64,000 bases of DNA from Citromicrobium bathyomarinum (GCF_021021475.1 NZ_JAINWL010000001.1:1116001-1180000), one strand, 5' to 3'; positions 43,814-53,346 are shown, counted from the first letter of the stretch. The notes: a model not told the origin generated them from the letters alone. Numbers and translations: made by a program.

Positions 43814-43844
43814 CCCATGCACAAGCGCCATCCCATGCACAAGC
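43814..43844. promoter_or_regulatory. two 13-bp direct repeats upstream of the small exported protein
   Basis: CCCATGCACAAGC occurs at 43814-43826 and 43832-43844, exactly 18 bp apart. They lie 33-63 bp before the GTG start at 43781. This layout suits a regulator binding site. Confidence 0.45.
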
Positions 43845-43909
43845 CTGTGGATTCGGCAGCGCAACACGATTTTGAGCGCTGTCGCATTCTTGCAACAGCG
43901 CGCCAATCG

Positions 43910-44788
43910 TCACAGCGCAGTAGCGTAAAGCGCCATCAAATCGGCAAAGGCCTTCTCCGCAGCAGGTTCGGCATAGGCCGGGCTGTCCGGCACGGTCCAG
44001 CCGTGATCGCCATCATAGACCTCGATTCTAGCCGGACGCCCCGCCTCTGCCGCCGCCTCGCGCAGGATGCGCTTGTGATCGGGCGCCTCCGCGTCGTCGT
44101 TCTTCGCGATCGCGACCAGGTAATGCGCCTGCGTATCGTCGAAGGTGCGATGCGGGCTCATCGGATCATCCTCGCGCACCAGCCCGCCACCGTGGAAGCT
44201 GGCGACACCCTTCACTCGCGATGGCACCGCCGCCGCCGTCCAGAAGGTGAACGGCCCGCCCATGCAATAGCCCTGCGTGCCGATCCCACGCGCGCTATCG
44301 ACTTCCTTTTGCGCATCGAGCCAGTCGACCGCTGCGGTCGCGTCGCTCATGATCGCCTGTGCGGTGAGCTTGTCGCGCCACGGCTTGACCTTCTGGAAGC
44401 CGCCATTGCCCGCGAAGGTGGCGAAATCGGCGAACTGCTCGCCCGCGACGTCGCGGTAATAGGGATTGACCACCAGCACTGCGTATCCACGCCCGGCCAG
44501 CCGCCGCGCCATGGCACGCTTTGCCTCGCGCAGGCCGGCAATATCGGGCCAGAACAGCACGCCGGGCGCCGCGCCGGAGGCAGGCGCGACGAAGAAGCCG
44601 TCCATCGTGCCTGCAGAGGTCTCGAAGGATACCTGACGCTCGGTCAGCGCCGGCAGCGAGGCTTCGCCGTCGGAGCCCCCCGCCATCGGTGCGCAGGCCC
44701 CGATCGCAGCCACTCCGCCGAGGATGCCGAACTGCCGCCGGTTGAGCCCCTGCTTCGCCCACTGGGCCAGCTTCGCCTCATCGCACAT
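43910..44788 (-). CDS. dienelactone hydrolase-family protein, Tat-exported
   Basis: 292 residues. The N-terminus has a Tat signal NRRQFGILGGVAAIGAC with a lipobox-like GAC. The alpha/beta-hydrolase fold carries GYCMGG with Cys as the nucleophile, as in dienelactone hydrolases; the acid lies near AKNDDAEAP and the His in DGDHGWT. DLHs hydrolyse cyclic lactones in chlorocatechol degradation, but most family members have unknown substrates, and no such pathway is nearby. GGGGAGG is 7 nt before the start. Confidence 0.87.
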   Translation of the reverse strand: MCDEAKLAQWAKQGLNRRQFGILGGVAAIGACAPMAGGSDGEASLPALTERQVSFETSAGTMDGFFVAPASGAAPGVLFWPDIAGLREAKRAMARRLAGRGYAVLVVNPYYRDVAGEQFADFATFAGNGGFQKVKPWRDKLTAQAIMSDATAAVDWLDAQKEVDSARGIGTQGYCMGGPFTFWTAAAVPSRVKGVASFHGGGLVREDDPMSPHRTFDDTQAHYLVAIAKNDDAEAPDHKRILREAAAEAGRPARIEVYDGDHGWTVPDSPAYAEPAAEKAFADLMALYATAL

Positions 44789-44852
44789 ACGCGTGCCTCC
44801 CCTGAAATGAGCCGCGGCTCGGGCCCGCAGCGCGCCCGGTTATTGTGCTTGC

Positions 44853-45503
44853 CTACTGCTTTTCGAAGGCGGCGCTGATCGTCAGCTCGACCTCGTCGCT
44901 CACCAGCGGGAGCGCGTAGTCGACCCCGAAATCGGACCGCATGATCGTCGCGGTGCCTTCGAAGCCGATCGTTTCGACCTTTTTCATCGGGTTGGAGCCT
45001 GCGCCGGTAAAGCGGGCGTCGATGGTCACCGGCTTGGTCACGCCATTCATGGTCAGATCGCCGGTAATGCTGGCACTGGTACCATCCGCGCCGACGTCCA
45101 CACTGGTCGAGACGAAGCGCGCAGCTTCCGGCTCGGCGCCGAAGAAGTCGGGGTCGCCGCCATCCTTGCCAGGGCGCAGAAGGTGATCGCGCAGTCCTTC
45201 GCTGACCACGGTGACGCTGGTGATCGGGATGGTCACGTCGACCTTGGCGGAGGACAGATCGGCAGGGTCGATCTGCAACGTGCCGTCAACGTCGCCGAAC
45301 GCGCCGAAGTAGCTGTTGAAGCCGAAATGGTTGACCGTCCACGCGACCAGCGTGTGCGCAGGATCGGTCACGTAGGTGCCGCCGCTGACCCGGCTGGCGT
45401 CCATCTGGCCCGGCACCTGCGGCGCACCTTCCTGGAGGGCGAGAGCAGGAACGGTGGCCAGGCCGACGAGGGCGGCCACGGTGAGAGACTGGATCATGCG
45501 CAT
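44853..45503 (-). CDS. YceI-family periplasmic protein
   Basis: 216 residues with a Sec signal (LTVAALVGLATVPALALQ). The lipocalin-like YceI domain binds isoprenoid or lipid molecules: SGGTYVTDPAHTLVAWTVNHFG near the start (residues about 40-60), VTIPITSVTVVS, and ITGDLTMNGVTKPV. GGAGGG lies 7 nt upstream of the ATG. Function is probably lipid/isoquinone carriage in the periplasm. Single gene unit. Confidence 0.9.
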   Translation of the reverse strand: MRMIQSLTVAALVGLATVPALALQEGAPQVPGQMDASRVSGGTYVTDPAHTLVAWTVNHFGFNSYFGAFGDVDGTLQIDPADLSSAKVDVTIPITSVTVVSEGLRDHLLRPGKDGGDPDFFGAEPEAARFVSTSVDVGADGTSASITGDLTMNGVTKPVTIDARFTGAGSNPMKKVETIGFEGTATIMRSDFGVDYALPLVSDEVELTISAAFEKQ

Positions 45504-45639
45504 GGAAGAACCCTCCGGAAGGTGGTGTGACGATCACGTGTAGCAGTTGCGCGCCACGATGGGCCCGCGCGCGCGTACCTCCTCCGGACAAAGCGCCAGC
45601 CCGGCTTCGGTTCCGGCGCTTCGCTTCTGACCGCGCCGC

Positions 45640-46656
45640 TTACCGGCGCGTCAGCGCCTCCTCGCTTTCCGCCATCAGCGTATCGATGATGTCCGCCACC
45701 GGCTCTTCCTTGCGGACCATGCCGACCGATTGCCCGGCCATCAGGCTGCCGTTCTCGACATCGCCGTCGATCACCGCGCGGCGCAGCGCGCCCGCCCAGT
45801 AGTGCTCGACCTGCAGCTGCGCCTCGGCCATCGCGATCTCCTCGCGGTCGAGCCGTCCGGCGATCTCGCGTTGGGTCGCGGTGAATTCCTCGGTGCCCTT
45901 GTTCTTGAGCGCGCGCACCGGGATCACCGGCAGCCGCGCATCGACCTGGACGCTGGCGACCGCTTCGCGGGCGGAGGCACGGAAGAACGCCTTCTTGAAG
46001 TTCTCGTGCGCGATGCTTTCGGTCGCGCAGGCGAAGCGCGTGCCGAGCTGCACGCCGCAGGCGCCCATCTCCAGATAACCGGCAATCGCGCTGCCGCGCC
46101 CGATGCCGCCCGCGACGAAGATCAGGTGCTCGGCCGACAGCTCGGGCAGCATTTCCTGCGCCAGCACGCTGGTCGAGACCGGCCCGATATGGCCGCCTGC
46201 TTCCATCCCCTCGATCACCAGCGCATCCGCGCCCGAACGCAGCAGCTTCTTGGCGAGCGCCAGCGTGGGCGCGAAGCAGATGACCTTGGCGGGATTCTTG
46301 CCGCCCTTGATCGCTTCGACGCTGCCCTTGGGAGGAATGCCGCCTGCCAGCACGACGTGGGTGACGGCGTGCTTCTCGCACACCGCGATCAGGTCGAACA
46401 GGTCGGGGTGCATGGTGATCAGGTTGACGCCGAAGGGTTTGTCGGTGCGCTTCTTCGTCTCGGCGATCTCGGTATCGAGCAGTTCGGGCGTCATCGCCCC
46501 GCAGGCGATCACACCGAAGCCGCCCGCGTTGGAGATCGCGGAAACGAGGTTGCGTTCGGACACCCAGCTCATCGCGCCGCACAGGATCGCGTATTTGCTG
46601 CCGAGGAATTGGGTGCCGCGCGCCATCAGCGCGTCTGTCTTGGGAGTGTTGCTCAT
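45640..46656 (-). CDS. nitronate monooxygenase-like FMN oxidoreductase
   Basis: 338 residues, TIM barrel. The FMN-binding and catalytic segments LCGAMSWVSERNLVSAISNAG, GGHIGPVSTSVLAQEML and FVAGGIGRGSAIAGYLEMG are typical of the 2-nitropropane dioxygenase family (quoted in part). It oxidises alkyl nitronates, protecting against propionate 3-nitronate, but many relatives are NADH:quinone reductases. The catalytic His is in EAGGHIGP. Cytosolic; single gene. Confidence 0.87.
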   Translation of the reverse strand: MSNTPKTDALMARGTQFLGSKYAILCGAMSWVSERNLVSAISNAGGFGVIACGAMTPELLDTEIAETKKRTDKPFGVNLITMHPDLFDLIAVCEKHAVTHVVLAGGIPPKGSVEAIKGGKNPAKVICFAPTLALAKKLLRSGADALVIEGMEAGGHIGPVSTSVLAQEMLPELSAEHLIFVAGGIGRGSAIAGYLEMGACGVQLGTRFACATESIAHENFKKAFFRASAREAVASVQVDARLPVIPVRALKNKGTEEFTATQREIAGRLDREEIAMAEAQLQVEHYWAGALRRAVIDGDVENGSLMAGQSVGMVRKEEPVADIIDTLMAESEEALTRR

Positions 46657-46696
46657 GCGATCAGCGGTTACGAGCCAACCGCGCGGTGGGCAAGAA

Positions 46697-47512
46697 CTAC
46701 AACCAGCCAGCGCCTTTCAGCTCAGCGATGCGCGCGCGGGAGACGGGTGCCTCCAGACCGCCGGTAAGCACCAGCCGCAGGTTGCGCCCGTCGCGCTTCA
46801 CATCCTCGACCGCGTCGCGCGCGACCCACCAGCTGCGGTGGACCTGTGCCCCCTCGATCGCGCCCAGCTCGGCCACCGCGTCGCGCATCCGCAGCAGGAT
46901 CAGTTCGGAGCCGAGCGCGGTATGCACACGCACGTAGTGGTCCTCCATTTCCAGCGCGAGCAGGCCGCTGCCCAGATGCGCCGGCAGGCGGTCGAGAAAG
47001 CGGGCTTCTGGCGCAGGAGGAGTTTCGACTTGTGAAGCCGTGAGTGTCGGCAGCGGAGCGTCGGCCACAGCCACGGCCTTGCGGCGCTCGATCTGGTGGA
47101 ACAGCACGGTCACGCCGCTGCCGACCAGCAGCACGTAGGGGTAGGTCCGCGCGAAGTTGTCGAACGAAGGCAGCGAGAATGGGCCCGGCAGCTGACCCGC
47201 CCAGAAAACCGCCAATGTCACCGGCACGCTCGCCAGCAGGCACGCCGCGATCCATAGCGGCCATCCTGGCAGATCGAGCCGGGGGCCGAGGCTGGTCACA
47301 AGCGCGCCGATCGGTCGGAAGCAGGAATATCCCGTCACCGCGAGACCGACCCAGTAGATCAGCCGGACGGACAGCGGCATCTGGAAGCTTCCGAAGGGGC
47401 CCATCACGGCCAGCACCACGCCGAGCACCACCATGATCGACAGGTCGATCAGCACCTTGCGCAGCACCGGGTGCTGGGGAGTATCCTCGGCGCGGCGCTC
47501 GCTCGTGTCCAT
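46697..47512 (-). CDS. LytTR-type DNA-binding protein with four transmembrane segments
   Basis: 271 residues from this start (upstream ATG at 47533 possible; neither has a good Shine-Dalgarno site). Four hydrophobic segments fill about residues 17-150; the C-terminal 95 residues are a LytTR domain (LLALEMEDHYVRVHT, IEGAQVHRSWWVARDAV, LTGGLEAPVSRARIAEL). LytTR proteins bind direct repeats in promoters. A membrane-embedded LytTR regulator next to a divergent DUF2306-like membrane gene is a recurrent layout in this group, so the neighbour is the likely target. Confidence 0.82.
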   Translation of the reverse strand: MDTSERRAEDTPQHPVLRKVLIDLSIMVVLGVVLAVMGPFGSFQMPLSVRLIYWVGLAVTGYSCFRPIGALVTSLGPRLDLPGWPLWIAACLLASVPVTLAVFWAGQLPGPFSLPSFDNFARTYPYVLLVGSGVTVLFHQIERRKAVAVADAPLPTLTASQVETPPAPEARFLDRLPAHLGSGLLALEMEDHYVRVHTALGSELILLRMRDAVAELGAIEGAQVHRSWWVARDAVEDVKRDGRNLRLVLTGGLEAPVSRARIAELKGAGWL

Positions 47513-47518
47513 CGGCGC

Positions 47519-47566
47519 AAAGTGGCGGACCATTCGCGCTTCGTAAAGTGGCAAACACGCGCGAAT
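47519..47566. promoter_or_regulatory. repeats in the LytTR/DUF2306 divergent region
   Basis: AAAGTGGC occurs at 47519-47526 and 47545-47552 (26-bp period), and ATTCGCGC (47532-47539) is inverted at 47559-47566. They lie at and before the LytTR gene start in the divergent promoter region. Direct repeats are the expected form of LytTR sites, but the consensus cannot be verified. Confidence 0.3.
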
Positions 47567-47668
47567 CCGGTGCTTTCACGAAGGGTCTGCGTCGTCCGCG
47601 AAGTCCGCGTTGCACGCGAACGGGCCTGAGGCATCCAGGGGGCAGACAGACACCCAGGAGACCTTCGC

Positions 47669-48193
47669 ATGACAACCCTCGCCGCCTCCGGCACCCGCTC
47701 GAAGCCCCGGTTCGACAACGGCCCGTTCCTCAAATCTCTGATCGCTGTCGTGGGAGCGCTGATGACCGCCGCCATCGCAGTGGCGGTCTTCAAATTCCTT
47801 GCCGGGCTCGCAGCCGACGACGGCCGCTACCGCAACATCGCGATTGCGATCCACATCGTCACCGTGCTGCCCTGCGTCCCGCTGGGTGCGTATCTGCTGC
47901 TCTCCACCAAGGGCACGAAGCTGCACAGGATGCTCGGCAAGATCTGGGTCGGCCTGATGGTCGTCACCGCCATCGCGATCACTTTCGTGCGCGGTGGGAC
48001 GGACTTCAGCTGGATTCACATTTTCGTGCCGCTCACCCTGCTCGGCGCATGGCAGGTGGTCCGCACCGCGCAGAACGGCGACCTCGCGAGCCATCGCCGG
48101 AACATCACTCGGATGTATCTCGGCGCGCTGATGATCCCCGGCCTCTTCTCGTTCCTGCCGACCCGCCTGATGGGGATGTGGCTGTTCGGCTGA
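47669..48193 (+). CDS. DUF2306-like membrane protein
   Basis: 174 residues with about four transmembrane segments. HIVTVLPCVPLGAYLLLS, KLHRMLGKIWVGLMVVTAI and HRRNITRMYLGALMIPGLF contain the family's conserved His and Arg residues. The function is unknown. AGGAG precedes the ATG by 8 nt. Divergent from the LytTR gene, which may control it; converges with purT with 4 bp between stops. Confidence 0.8.
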   Translation: MTTLAASGTRSKPRFDNGPFLKSLIAVVGALMTAAIAVAVFKFLAGLAADDGRYRNIAIAIHIVTVLPCVPLGAYLLLSTKGTKLHRMLGKIWVGLMVVTAIAITFVRGGTDFSWIHIFVPLTLLGAWQVVRTAQNGDLASHRRNITRMYLGALMIPGLFSFLPTRLMGMWLFG

Positions 48194-48197
48194 GGCG

Positions 48198-49355
48198 TCA
48201 GTCGTACGTCAGGGCGACCCGGTCCGCTGCCTCTTTCGCGAGGCGGCGGGCTTCGTCCGTATCGCCCGCAGTTGCCAGCGCGACACCCATGCGGCGGAAG
48301 GGGCGCGTGACCGGCTTGGCGAAGATGCGGACATCGGAGCCGTTGGCCATCGCCTCCGCCAGCCCGTCGTAGGAGACGTTCTCGCTCTCACGATCGGCAA
48401 GGATCACCGCGCTGGCCGCAGGGCGCGCGCGGATCGTGTCGGGCACGGGCAGGCCCATCACCGCACGTGCGTGCAAGTCGAACTCGGTCAGGTTCTGGCT
48501 GACCAGCGTGACCATCCCGGTGTCGTGCGGGCGCGGGCTCAATTCGGAGAAGATCACCGCATCACCGCGCACGAAGAACTCGACACCGAACAACCCGTGC
48601 CCACCCAAATTATCGACCACCTTGCGCGCCATCTCCTGCGCTTGCGTGAGCGCGGCCTCGCTCATGCCGTGCGGCTGCCAGCTTTCCTGATAGTCGCCGC
48701 GCTCCTGCCGGTGCCCGATCGGCGGGCAGAAGGTGACGCCGTTCTTGTGCCGCACCGTCAGCAGCGTGATCTCGTAATCGAAACCAATGAACTGCTCGAC
48801 GATCACCCGCGCCCGGTCGCCGCGCATATTGGCCACCGCATAGTCCCACGCGGCCTCCAGCCCGTCTGCATCCTGCACCGTGCTCTGGCCCTTGCCCGAG
48901 GAGGACATGACCGGCTTGATAACGCAGGGGAAGCCCGTGTCCTCTGCCGCCGCGCGCACTTCGTCGAGGCTGGTCGCATAGCCGTAGCGCGAGGTCCGCA
49001 CGCCCAGCTCCTGCGCCGCCAGATCGCGGATCGCATCGCGGTTCATAGTCAGCTGCGCCGCGCGCGCGGTGGGTACGACATGGACGCCATTGGCCTCGAC
49101 CTCGGCCAGCACTTCGGTGCGGATAGCCTCGATCTCGGGCACGACATGGTCGGGCTTGTGCTTCTCGATCACGCTACGCAGCGCATCGCCATCGAGCATC
49201 GAGAACACCTCGCGCGCATCGGCCAGCTGCATCGCGGGCGCGTTGTCGTAGCTGTCGCAGGCGATCACGTAAGCGCCCAGCCGCTTGGCCGAGATGACGA
49301 ACTCGCGCCCCAGCTCGCCCGAGCCGAGCAGCAGGATTTTGGCGGTGTGGCTCAC
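48198..49355 (-). CDS. purT: formate-dependent phosphoribosylglycinamide formyltransferase 2
   Basis: 385 residues, ATP-grasp enzyme. It makes formyl-GAR from GAR, formate and ATP in purine synthesis. [16 protein letters not shown] is the N-terminal nucleotide fold; [15 protein letters not shown] and [16 protein letters not shown] are ATP-grasp signatures, and [20 protein letters not shown] carries the metal ligands. It lies 10 bp downstream of lysC on the same strand; the two stand in an apparent operon. A folate-independent alternative to PurN. Confidence 0.95.
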   Translation of the reverse strand: MSHTAKILLLGSGELGREFVISAKRLGAYVIACDSYDNAPAMQLADAREVFSMLDGDALRSVIEKHKPDHVVPEIEAIRTEVLAEVEANGVHVVPTARAAQLTMNRDAIRDLAAQELGVRTSRYGYATSLDEVRAAAEDTGFPCVIKPVMSSSGKGQSTVQDADGLEAAWDYAVANMRGDRARVIVEQFIGFDYEITLLTVRHKNGVTFCPPIGHRQERGDYQESWQPHGMSEAALTQAQEMARKVVDNLGGHGLFGVEFFVRGDAVIFSELSPRPHDTGMVTLVSQNLTEFDLHARAVMGLPVPDTIRARPAASAVILADRESENVSYDGLAEAMANGSDVRIFAKPVTRPFRRMGVALATAGDTDEARRLAKEAADRVALTYD

Positions 49356-49365
49356 GCCGCCAGCC

Positions 49366-50658
49366 TCAGGCCGCGTCTTCCGCGTCGAGGCCGTAGGCCG
49401 TGTGCAGCACGCGCACTGCGAGCTCGGTCTCGTCCTCGTCGATCATCACCGAGACCTTGATCTCGCTCGTGGTGATCGCCTGGATGTTGATGCCCCTGTC
49501 GGCCAGCGCGCGGAACATGTCGCTCGCCACGCCCGCGTGGCTCTTCATGCCGACGCCGACCACGCTGATCTTCGCGATATGGCTGTCGGTGATGATCCGG
49601 TTGTAGCCGATCGCCTCGCGCTTGTCCTCCAGCAGGGCCTGCGCACGCGCGAGGTCGGTCTGGGGGATCGTGAAGGTCACGTCGGTCTCGCCCTTGTCGC
49701 GGCCCACGTTCTGGATGATCATGTCGACATTGATGCTGGCCTCGGCCAGCGGGCCGAAGATCTCCGCCACCGCGCCCGGCTTGTCGGGCACGCGGGTGAG
49801 GATGATCTTGGCTTCGTTCTTGTCGTGCGCGATGCCGGTGACGAGCTTGCGTTCCATTTTTCCCTCTTCGACCATCCGCTCCATTTCTTCCTCGGAGACG
49901 ATCAGCGTGCCCGGCAGATCGTCTGCCGGGGTCGCGTCATCGTCCACGAAGCTGGAGAGCACCTGTATGCGTACACCTTCCTTCATCGCGAGGCTGACAG
50001 AGCGGGTCTGCAGCACCTTCGCGCCGACGGAGGCGAGTTCGAGCATTTCCTCGTAGGTCACCGCCTTGAGCTTGCGCGCCTTGGCGACGATGCGCGGGTC
50101 GGTGGTGTAGACCCCGTCGACATCGGTGTAGATATCGCAGCGGTCCGCCTTGACCGCTGCCGCAACCGCGACCGCGCTGGTGTCCGACCCGCCCCGGCCG
50201 AGCGTGGTGACGCGCCCTTCCGCGCTCAGCCCCTGGAAGCCCGGGATCACCGCAATCGTGCCCTCGGTCATGCTGGCGAGCAGCGCATCGCTGTCGATCG
50301 CATCGACGCGCGCCTTGGCATGGGCCTCGATCGTGCGAATCGGAAGCTGCCAGCCGAGCCAGCTGCGCGCCTTCTGCCCCAGCGACTGGAGCGTCATCGC
50401 GAGCAGGCCGGAGGTGACCTGTTCCCCGCTCGCCACGACCACGTCGTATTCCGCCGGGTCGTAGAGCGCGTGGGCTTCTCGGGCGAAGTTGACCAGCCGG
50501 TCCGTCTCGCCCGCCATTGCGGAGACGACCACCGCAACCTCGTTCGCCGGCCCGCCGTCTTTAGGGGCAGCCTGCTTGCGCACGATCTGCGCCACACGCC
50601 GAATGCGCTCGGTCCCCGCCATCGAGGTCCCGCCGAATTTCATCACGATCCGCGCCAA
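49366..50658 (-). CDS. lysC: aspartate kinase
   Basis: 430 residues from a TTG start with GAGGAAGG 8 nt upstream; it reads [15 protein letters not shown], the canonical N-terminus. An ATG 5 codons later would lose conserved ARIV. It phosphorylates aspartate, the entry step to lysine, threonine, methionine and diaminopimelate. KFGGTSMAG is the kinase signature, [12 protein letters not shown] the substrate loop, and two ACT domains (about 270-430) give feedback control. Followed by purT; ubiG is divergent with a 53-bp spacer. Confidence 0.94.
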   Translation of the reverse strand: MARIVMKFGGTSMAGTERIRRVAQIVRKQAAPKDGGPANEVAVVVSAMAGETDRLVNFAREAHALYDPAEYDVVVASGEQVTSGLLAMTLQSLGQKARSWLGWQLPIRTIEAHAKARVDAIDSDALLASMTEGTIAVIPGFQGLSAEGRVTTLGRGGSDTSAVAVAAAVKADRCDIYTDVDGVYTTDPRIVAKARKLKAVTYEEMLELASVGAKVLQTRSVSLAMKEGVRIQVLSSFVDDDATPADDLPGTLIVSEEEMERMVEEGKMERKLVTGIAHDKNEAKIILTRVPDKPGAVAEIFGPLAEASINVDMIIQNVGRDKGETDVTFTIPQTDLARAQALLEDKREAIGYNRIITDSHIAKISVVGVGMKSHAGVASDMFRALADRGINIQAITTSEIKVSVMIDEDETELAVRVLHTAYGLDAEDAA

Positions 50659-50711
50659 GGGCGAAGCCTTCCTCGCTGGTGCCACTTTCGGCGCGGTGTT
50701 AGGGAGCGGGG

Positions 50712-51440
50712 ATGAGCGATGCAACAGCAACCATTCGCCCCGATGAAGCGGCCCATTTCGGCGCACTGGCAGCGGACTGGTGGGACCCGAAGGGCTCCTC
50801 CGCCATGCTCCACCGGCTGAACCCGGTGCGGCTGGGCTTCATTCGCGAGTCGATCGACCGCCACTGGGGCGGCGATATCGAGAGCGCTTCGCCGCTTGCG
50901 GGCAAGGCGGCGGTCGACGTCGGCTGCGGCGCGGGCCTGCTGTGCGAGCCCTTGTCGCGCCTTGGCGCCGAGGTGACGGGCGTCGATGCCGCACCCGAGA
51001 ATGCCGCCGCCGCCGCCGCCCATGCCGAGGCTGCCGGGCTCGACATCCGCTACATGGCGGGCGAGATCGGCACGCTGGACCTTGGCAGTTTCGACCTCGT
51101 CACCTGCATGGAGGTGATCGAGCATGTCGCGGACAAGCCCGCCTTCCTCGCTGCGCTCACCGCCAAACTTGCCGATGACGGCCTCCTGATCCTGTCGACC
51201 CCCAACCGGACCGCCGCCAGCCGCCTGCTGCTGGTCGGAGCGGCGGAGGCGGTCGGCGCAGTGCCGAGGGGCACGCACCACTGGGACGACTTCGTGACGC
51301 CCGAGGAGCTGACCGACCTGCTAGCCGATGCGGGCCTGACCGTCACCCAGACCCAGGGCATTGCCTGGCGTCCGGGCAAGGGCCTGCACCTGTCGGACGA
51401 TATGAGCCTCAACTACATTCTCGCCGCCCGGCGCGCCTAG
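50712..51440 (+). CDS. ubiG: ubiquinone O-methyltransferase
   Basis: 242 residues. It carries out both O-methylations of ubiquinone synthesis. SAM-binding motif DVGCGAGLLCEPLSRLGAEV (about residues 70-89); the N-terminal HFGALAADWWDPKG and LHRLNPVRL are UbiG-specific; the C-terminal GTHHWDDFVTPEEL and AWRPGKG are also typical. GGGAGC lies just upstream. Its stop overlaps the convergent GDPD gene by 4 bp. Confidence 0.95.
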   Translation: MSDATATIRPDEAAHFGALAADWWDPKGSSAMLHRLNPVRLGFIRESIDRHWGGDIESASPLAGKAAVDVGCGAGLLCEPLSRLGAEVTGVDAAPENAAAAAAHAEAAGLDIRYMAGEIGTLDLGSFDLVTCMEVIEHVADKPAFLAALTAKLADDGLLILSTPNRTAASRLLLVGAAEAVGAVPRGTHHWDDFVTPEELTDLLADAGLTVTQTQGIAWRPGKGLHLSDDMSLNYILAARRA

Positions 51441-52489
51441 TCTGCCCGCACCAGCCCGGGATCGTCGGTGAAGTAGCCGTCGACCCCGGCGGCCTTGAGC
51501 AGCTTCACCAGCCCCCGGATATCGCCGATCCCGTTCTCGCTGGCGTCCGATCGCAGCGATGCGGGCAGGAACACGTTTTCCTTGCGCACGGTCCACGGGT
51601 GAACCTTCAGCCCCGCCGCATGGGCATCGCGCACAAGATCGGTCGGCGTGCCGTCGTCGCCGAGCACATGGCCCATCCACGGGCCGATCCCGTCGGCATA
51701 GGTCGCCACTTCGGCGAGGCCGGTCGGCGTCATGATCCCCGCCCAGGTCATTCCCGGCTCGTCATAGGGGCCGCCTTCGGGGCGGATCAGCAGGATCAGC
51801 GGTGCGTCGATCATCTTGTCGAGCCGTTGCAGCGGCGCGATGTCGAACACCTGGACGAACACGTCCGAGTCCGCGCCATCCAGCCCTTCCTGCTTCAGCT
51901 GCCGGACCAGCAGGTCGACCGTATCGATCCCGCTTTCCTGCAACAGCCAGGTGGGGTGCTTGAGTTCCGGATAGAGCCCGATCTTGCGGCCGGTTTCGGC
52001 CTCCTTGGCACGCTTGAGCGCGATGATGTCGGCAAAGGTCGGGATCGCGTAGAGCCCGTCGAAGCGCGCATTGGCCGGGCGCAGCGCGGGCATCCGCTCC
52101 TTCGCGCGCAGCGTCTGCAATTCGGCCAGCGTGAAGTCCTCCGCGAACCAGCCGTTGACCATCTGGCCCTCGATGTTCTTGGTCCGGCGGCGGTCCGCAA
52201 ACTCGGGATGGTCGGCGACATTGGTCGTCTCGCCGATCTCGTTCTCGTGCCGGGCGACCAGCACCAGATCCTTGGTCACCACCAGATCGGGCTCGATATA
52301 GTCGGCCCCCTGGTCGATCGCGCGCTCATAGCTGGCGAGCGTGTGTTCGGGCCGTTCGCCGCTCGCACCGCGATGCGCGATCACCAGCATGTCGCCATCG
52401 GCATTGACGGGGGTCAGATCAGCCACGTCTTGCGCGCTCGCACAGACGGGTGACAGGGCGATGGCCAGTGCCCCAAGCCATTTCAGCAC
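51437..52489 (-). CDS. glycerophosphodiester phosphodiesterase, periplasmic GlpQ type
   Basis: 350 residues from a GTG start with AAGGA 6 nt upstream. Sec signal LGALAIALSPVCASAQ. The GDPD active-site loop AHRGASGERPEHTLASYERA (about 38-57) includes His/Arg and the metal Glu of YIEPDLV follows. It splits glycerophosphodiesters to glycerol 3-phosphate and alcohol. GlpQ length (about 350) rather than UgpQ (about 250) agrees with the export signal. The gene overlaps the YffB-like gene by 7 bp; three minus-strand genes from 53153 are overlapping and coupled. Confidence 0.92.
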   Translation of the reverse strand: MLKWLGALAIALSPVCASAQDVADLTPVNADGDMLVIAHRGASGERPEHTLASYERAIDQGADYIEPDLVVTKDLVLVARHENEIGETTNVADHPEFADRRRTKNIEGQMVNGWFAEDFTLAELQTLRAKERMPALRPANARFDGLYAIPTFADIIALKRAKEAETGRKIGLYPELKHPTWLLQESGIDTVDLLVRQLKQEGLDGADSDVFVQVFDIAPLQRLDKMIDAPLILLIRPEGGPYDEPGMTWAGIMTPTGLAEVATYADGIGPWMGHVLGDDGTPTDLVRDAHAAGLKVHPWTVRKENVFLPASLRSDASENGIGDIRGLVKLLKAAGVDGYFTDDPGLVRAD

Positions 52490-52830
52490 AATTCATCCTT
52501 CCATTCCGGTTCCCTGAAGCCGACCAGCAGGCCGCCCTCATGCTCGAGTACGGGGCGTTTGATCAGGCTTGGATGTTGCACCATCAAGGCAATCGCCTTC
52601 TCTTGCCCGAGATCGGCCTTGTCGCCTTCGTCCAGCTTGCGAAACGTCGTCCCGCGCTTGTTGAGCAGCACTTCCCAGCCCGCGGCATCGGCCCAGCCAC
52701 CGACCTCATCGGCGCTCGGCGGGTCCTTCTTGAAGTCGCGGAAGCTGTGCTCGATGCCCTGCGCCTCCAGCCACTTCCTCGCCTTCTTGACCGTATCGCA
52801 ATTGGGAATGCCGTTGAGCGTGGTGGTCAT
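52483..52830 (-). CDS. ArsC/Spx-family protein, YffB-like
   Basis: 115 residues. The thioredoxin-like fold has a single N-terminal Cys (NGIPNCDTVKKARKWL), followed by FRDFKKDPPSADEV and PSLIKRPVLEHEGGLLVGF, typical of YffB/Spx-like proteins. It lacks the CxxC of Spx. The function is not settled; relatives reduce arsenate or interact with RNA polymerase. It overlaps its neighbours on both sides (7 and 4 bp). Confidence 0.85.
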   Translation of the reverse strand: MTTTLNGIPNCDTVKKARKWLEAQGIEHSFRDFKKDPPSADEVGGWADAAGWEVLLNKRGTTFRKLDEGDKADLGQEKAIALMVQHPSLIKRPVLEHEGGLLVGFREPEWKDELC

Positions 52831-53153
52831 GCGTCCTCTTCGTCTGGCTCATCATGTTGGTAGTGGGTCACCTGCGGGTCGAGGCAGGTGAACATCGTGT
52901 ACCGGGCATAGTGGTGCTTCCTGCCCGCGCCCTGAACGCCGGCATGGTCCGGGTGGCAGCGCCACGCCTTGGCCGCCTCGCGCGTCGCCCATTCGGAGAT
53001 CGTCACCGTCTCGCCATCATCGGCGGCATAGGTCTTCACGGCGAGGAAGCCGCGCTGCTCGCGTGCGAGCGCCTCCATCGCATCGGCGTGTTCGGCATAG
53101 GCCGCCGCGTCGTAGCCGGCGCGTTTGCGGCTGCGGAAGACGACCAGATACAT
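52827..53153 (-). CDS. antibiotic biosynthesis monooxygenase-like protein
   Basis: 108 residues. The ferredoxin-like ABM fold is suggested by YLVVFRSRKRAGYDAAAY, MEALAREQRGFLAVKTYA and VTISEWATREAAKAWRCHPDH. Family members are small cofactor-free oxygenases or haem-degrading/dimeric proteins. The start at 53153 begins with the fold's first strand; 21 upstream codons are open but are translated from the 24-nt repeat element. First gene of the ABM-YffB-GDPD unit, with ATGA overlap. Confidence 0.78.
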   Translation of the reverse strand: MYLVVFRSRKRAGYDAAAYAEHADAMEALAREQRGFLAVKTYAADDGETVTISEWATREAAKAWRCHPDHAGVQGAGRKHHYARYTMFTCLDPQVTHYQHDEPDEEDA

Positions 53154-53183
53154 CAGTCGATTCGCCCGCCAGCCGCCGCGCGG

Positions 53184-53207
53184 CTGACACACCTGACACA
53201 CTGTCCA
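53184..53207. repeat. 24-nt element, copy 2 (31 nt upstream of the ABM gene)
   Basis: Identical over 24 nt to 529-552 and in the same orientation relative to a minus-strand gene start. It consists of GGACA plus two adjacent GTGTGTCAG units on the minus strand. Confidence 0.7.
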
Positions 53208-53346
53208 GAGACACAAAACGCCCCGCCGGGCAGGTGCCGTGGCGGAGCGTCTGGCAAGCGGTGGGCGTGGCTCGACATGAGCGCGGACTTAGCGCGCCAC
53301 GCATGATTAGGACAGCGCCATGCACCGCGCCGCCCGATGATTTCCC

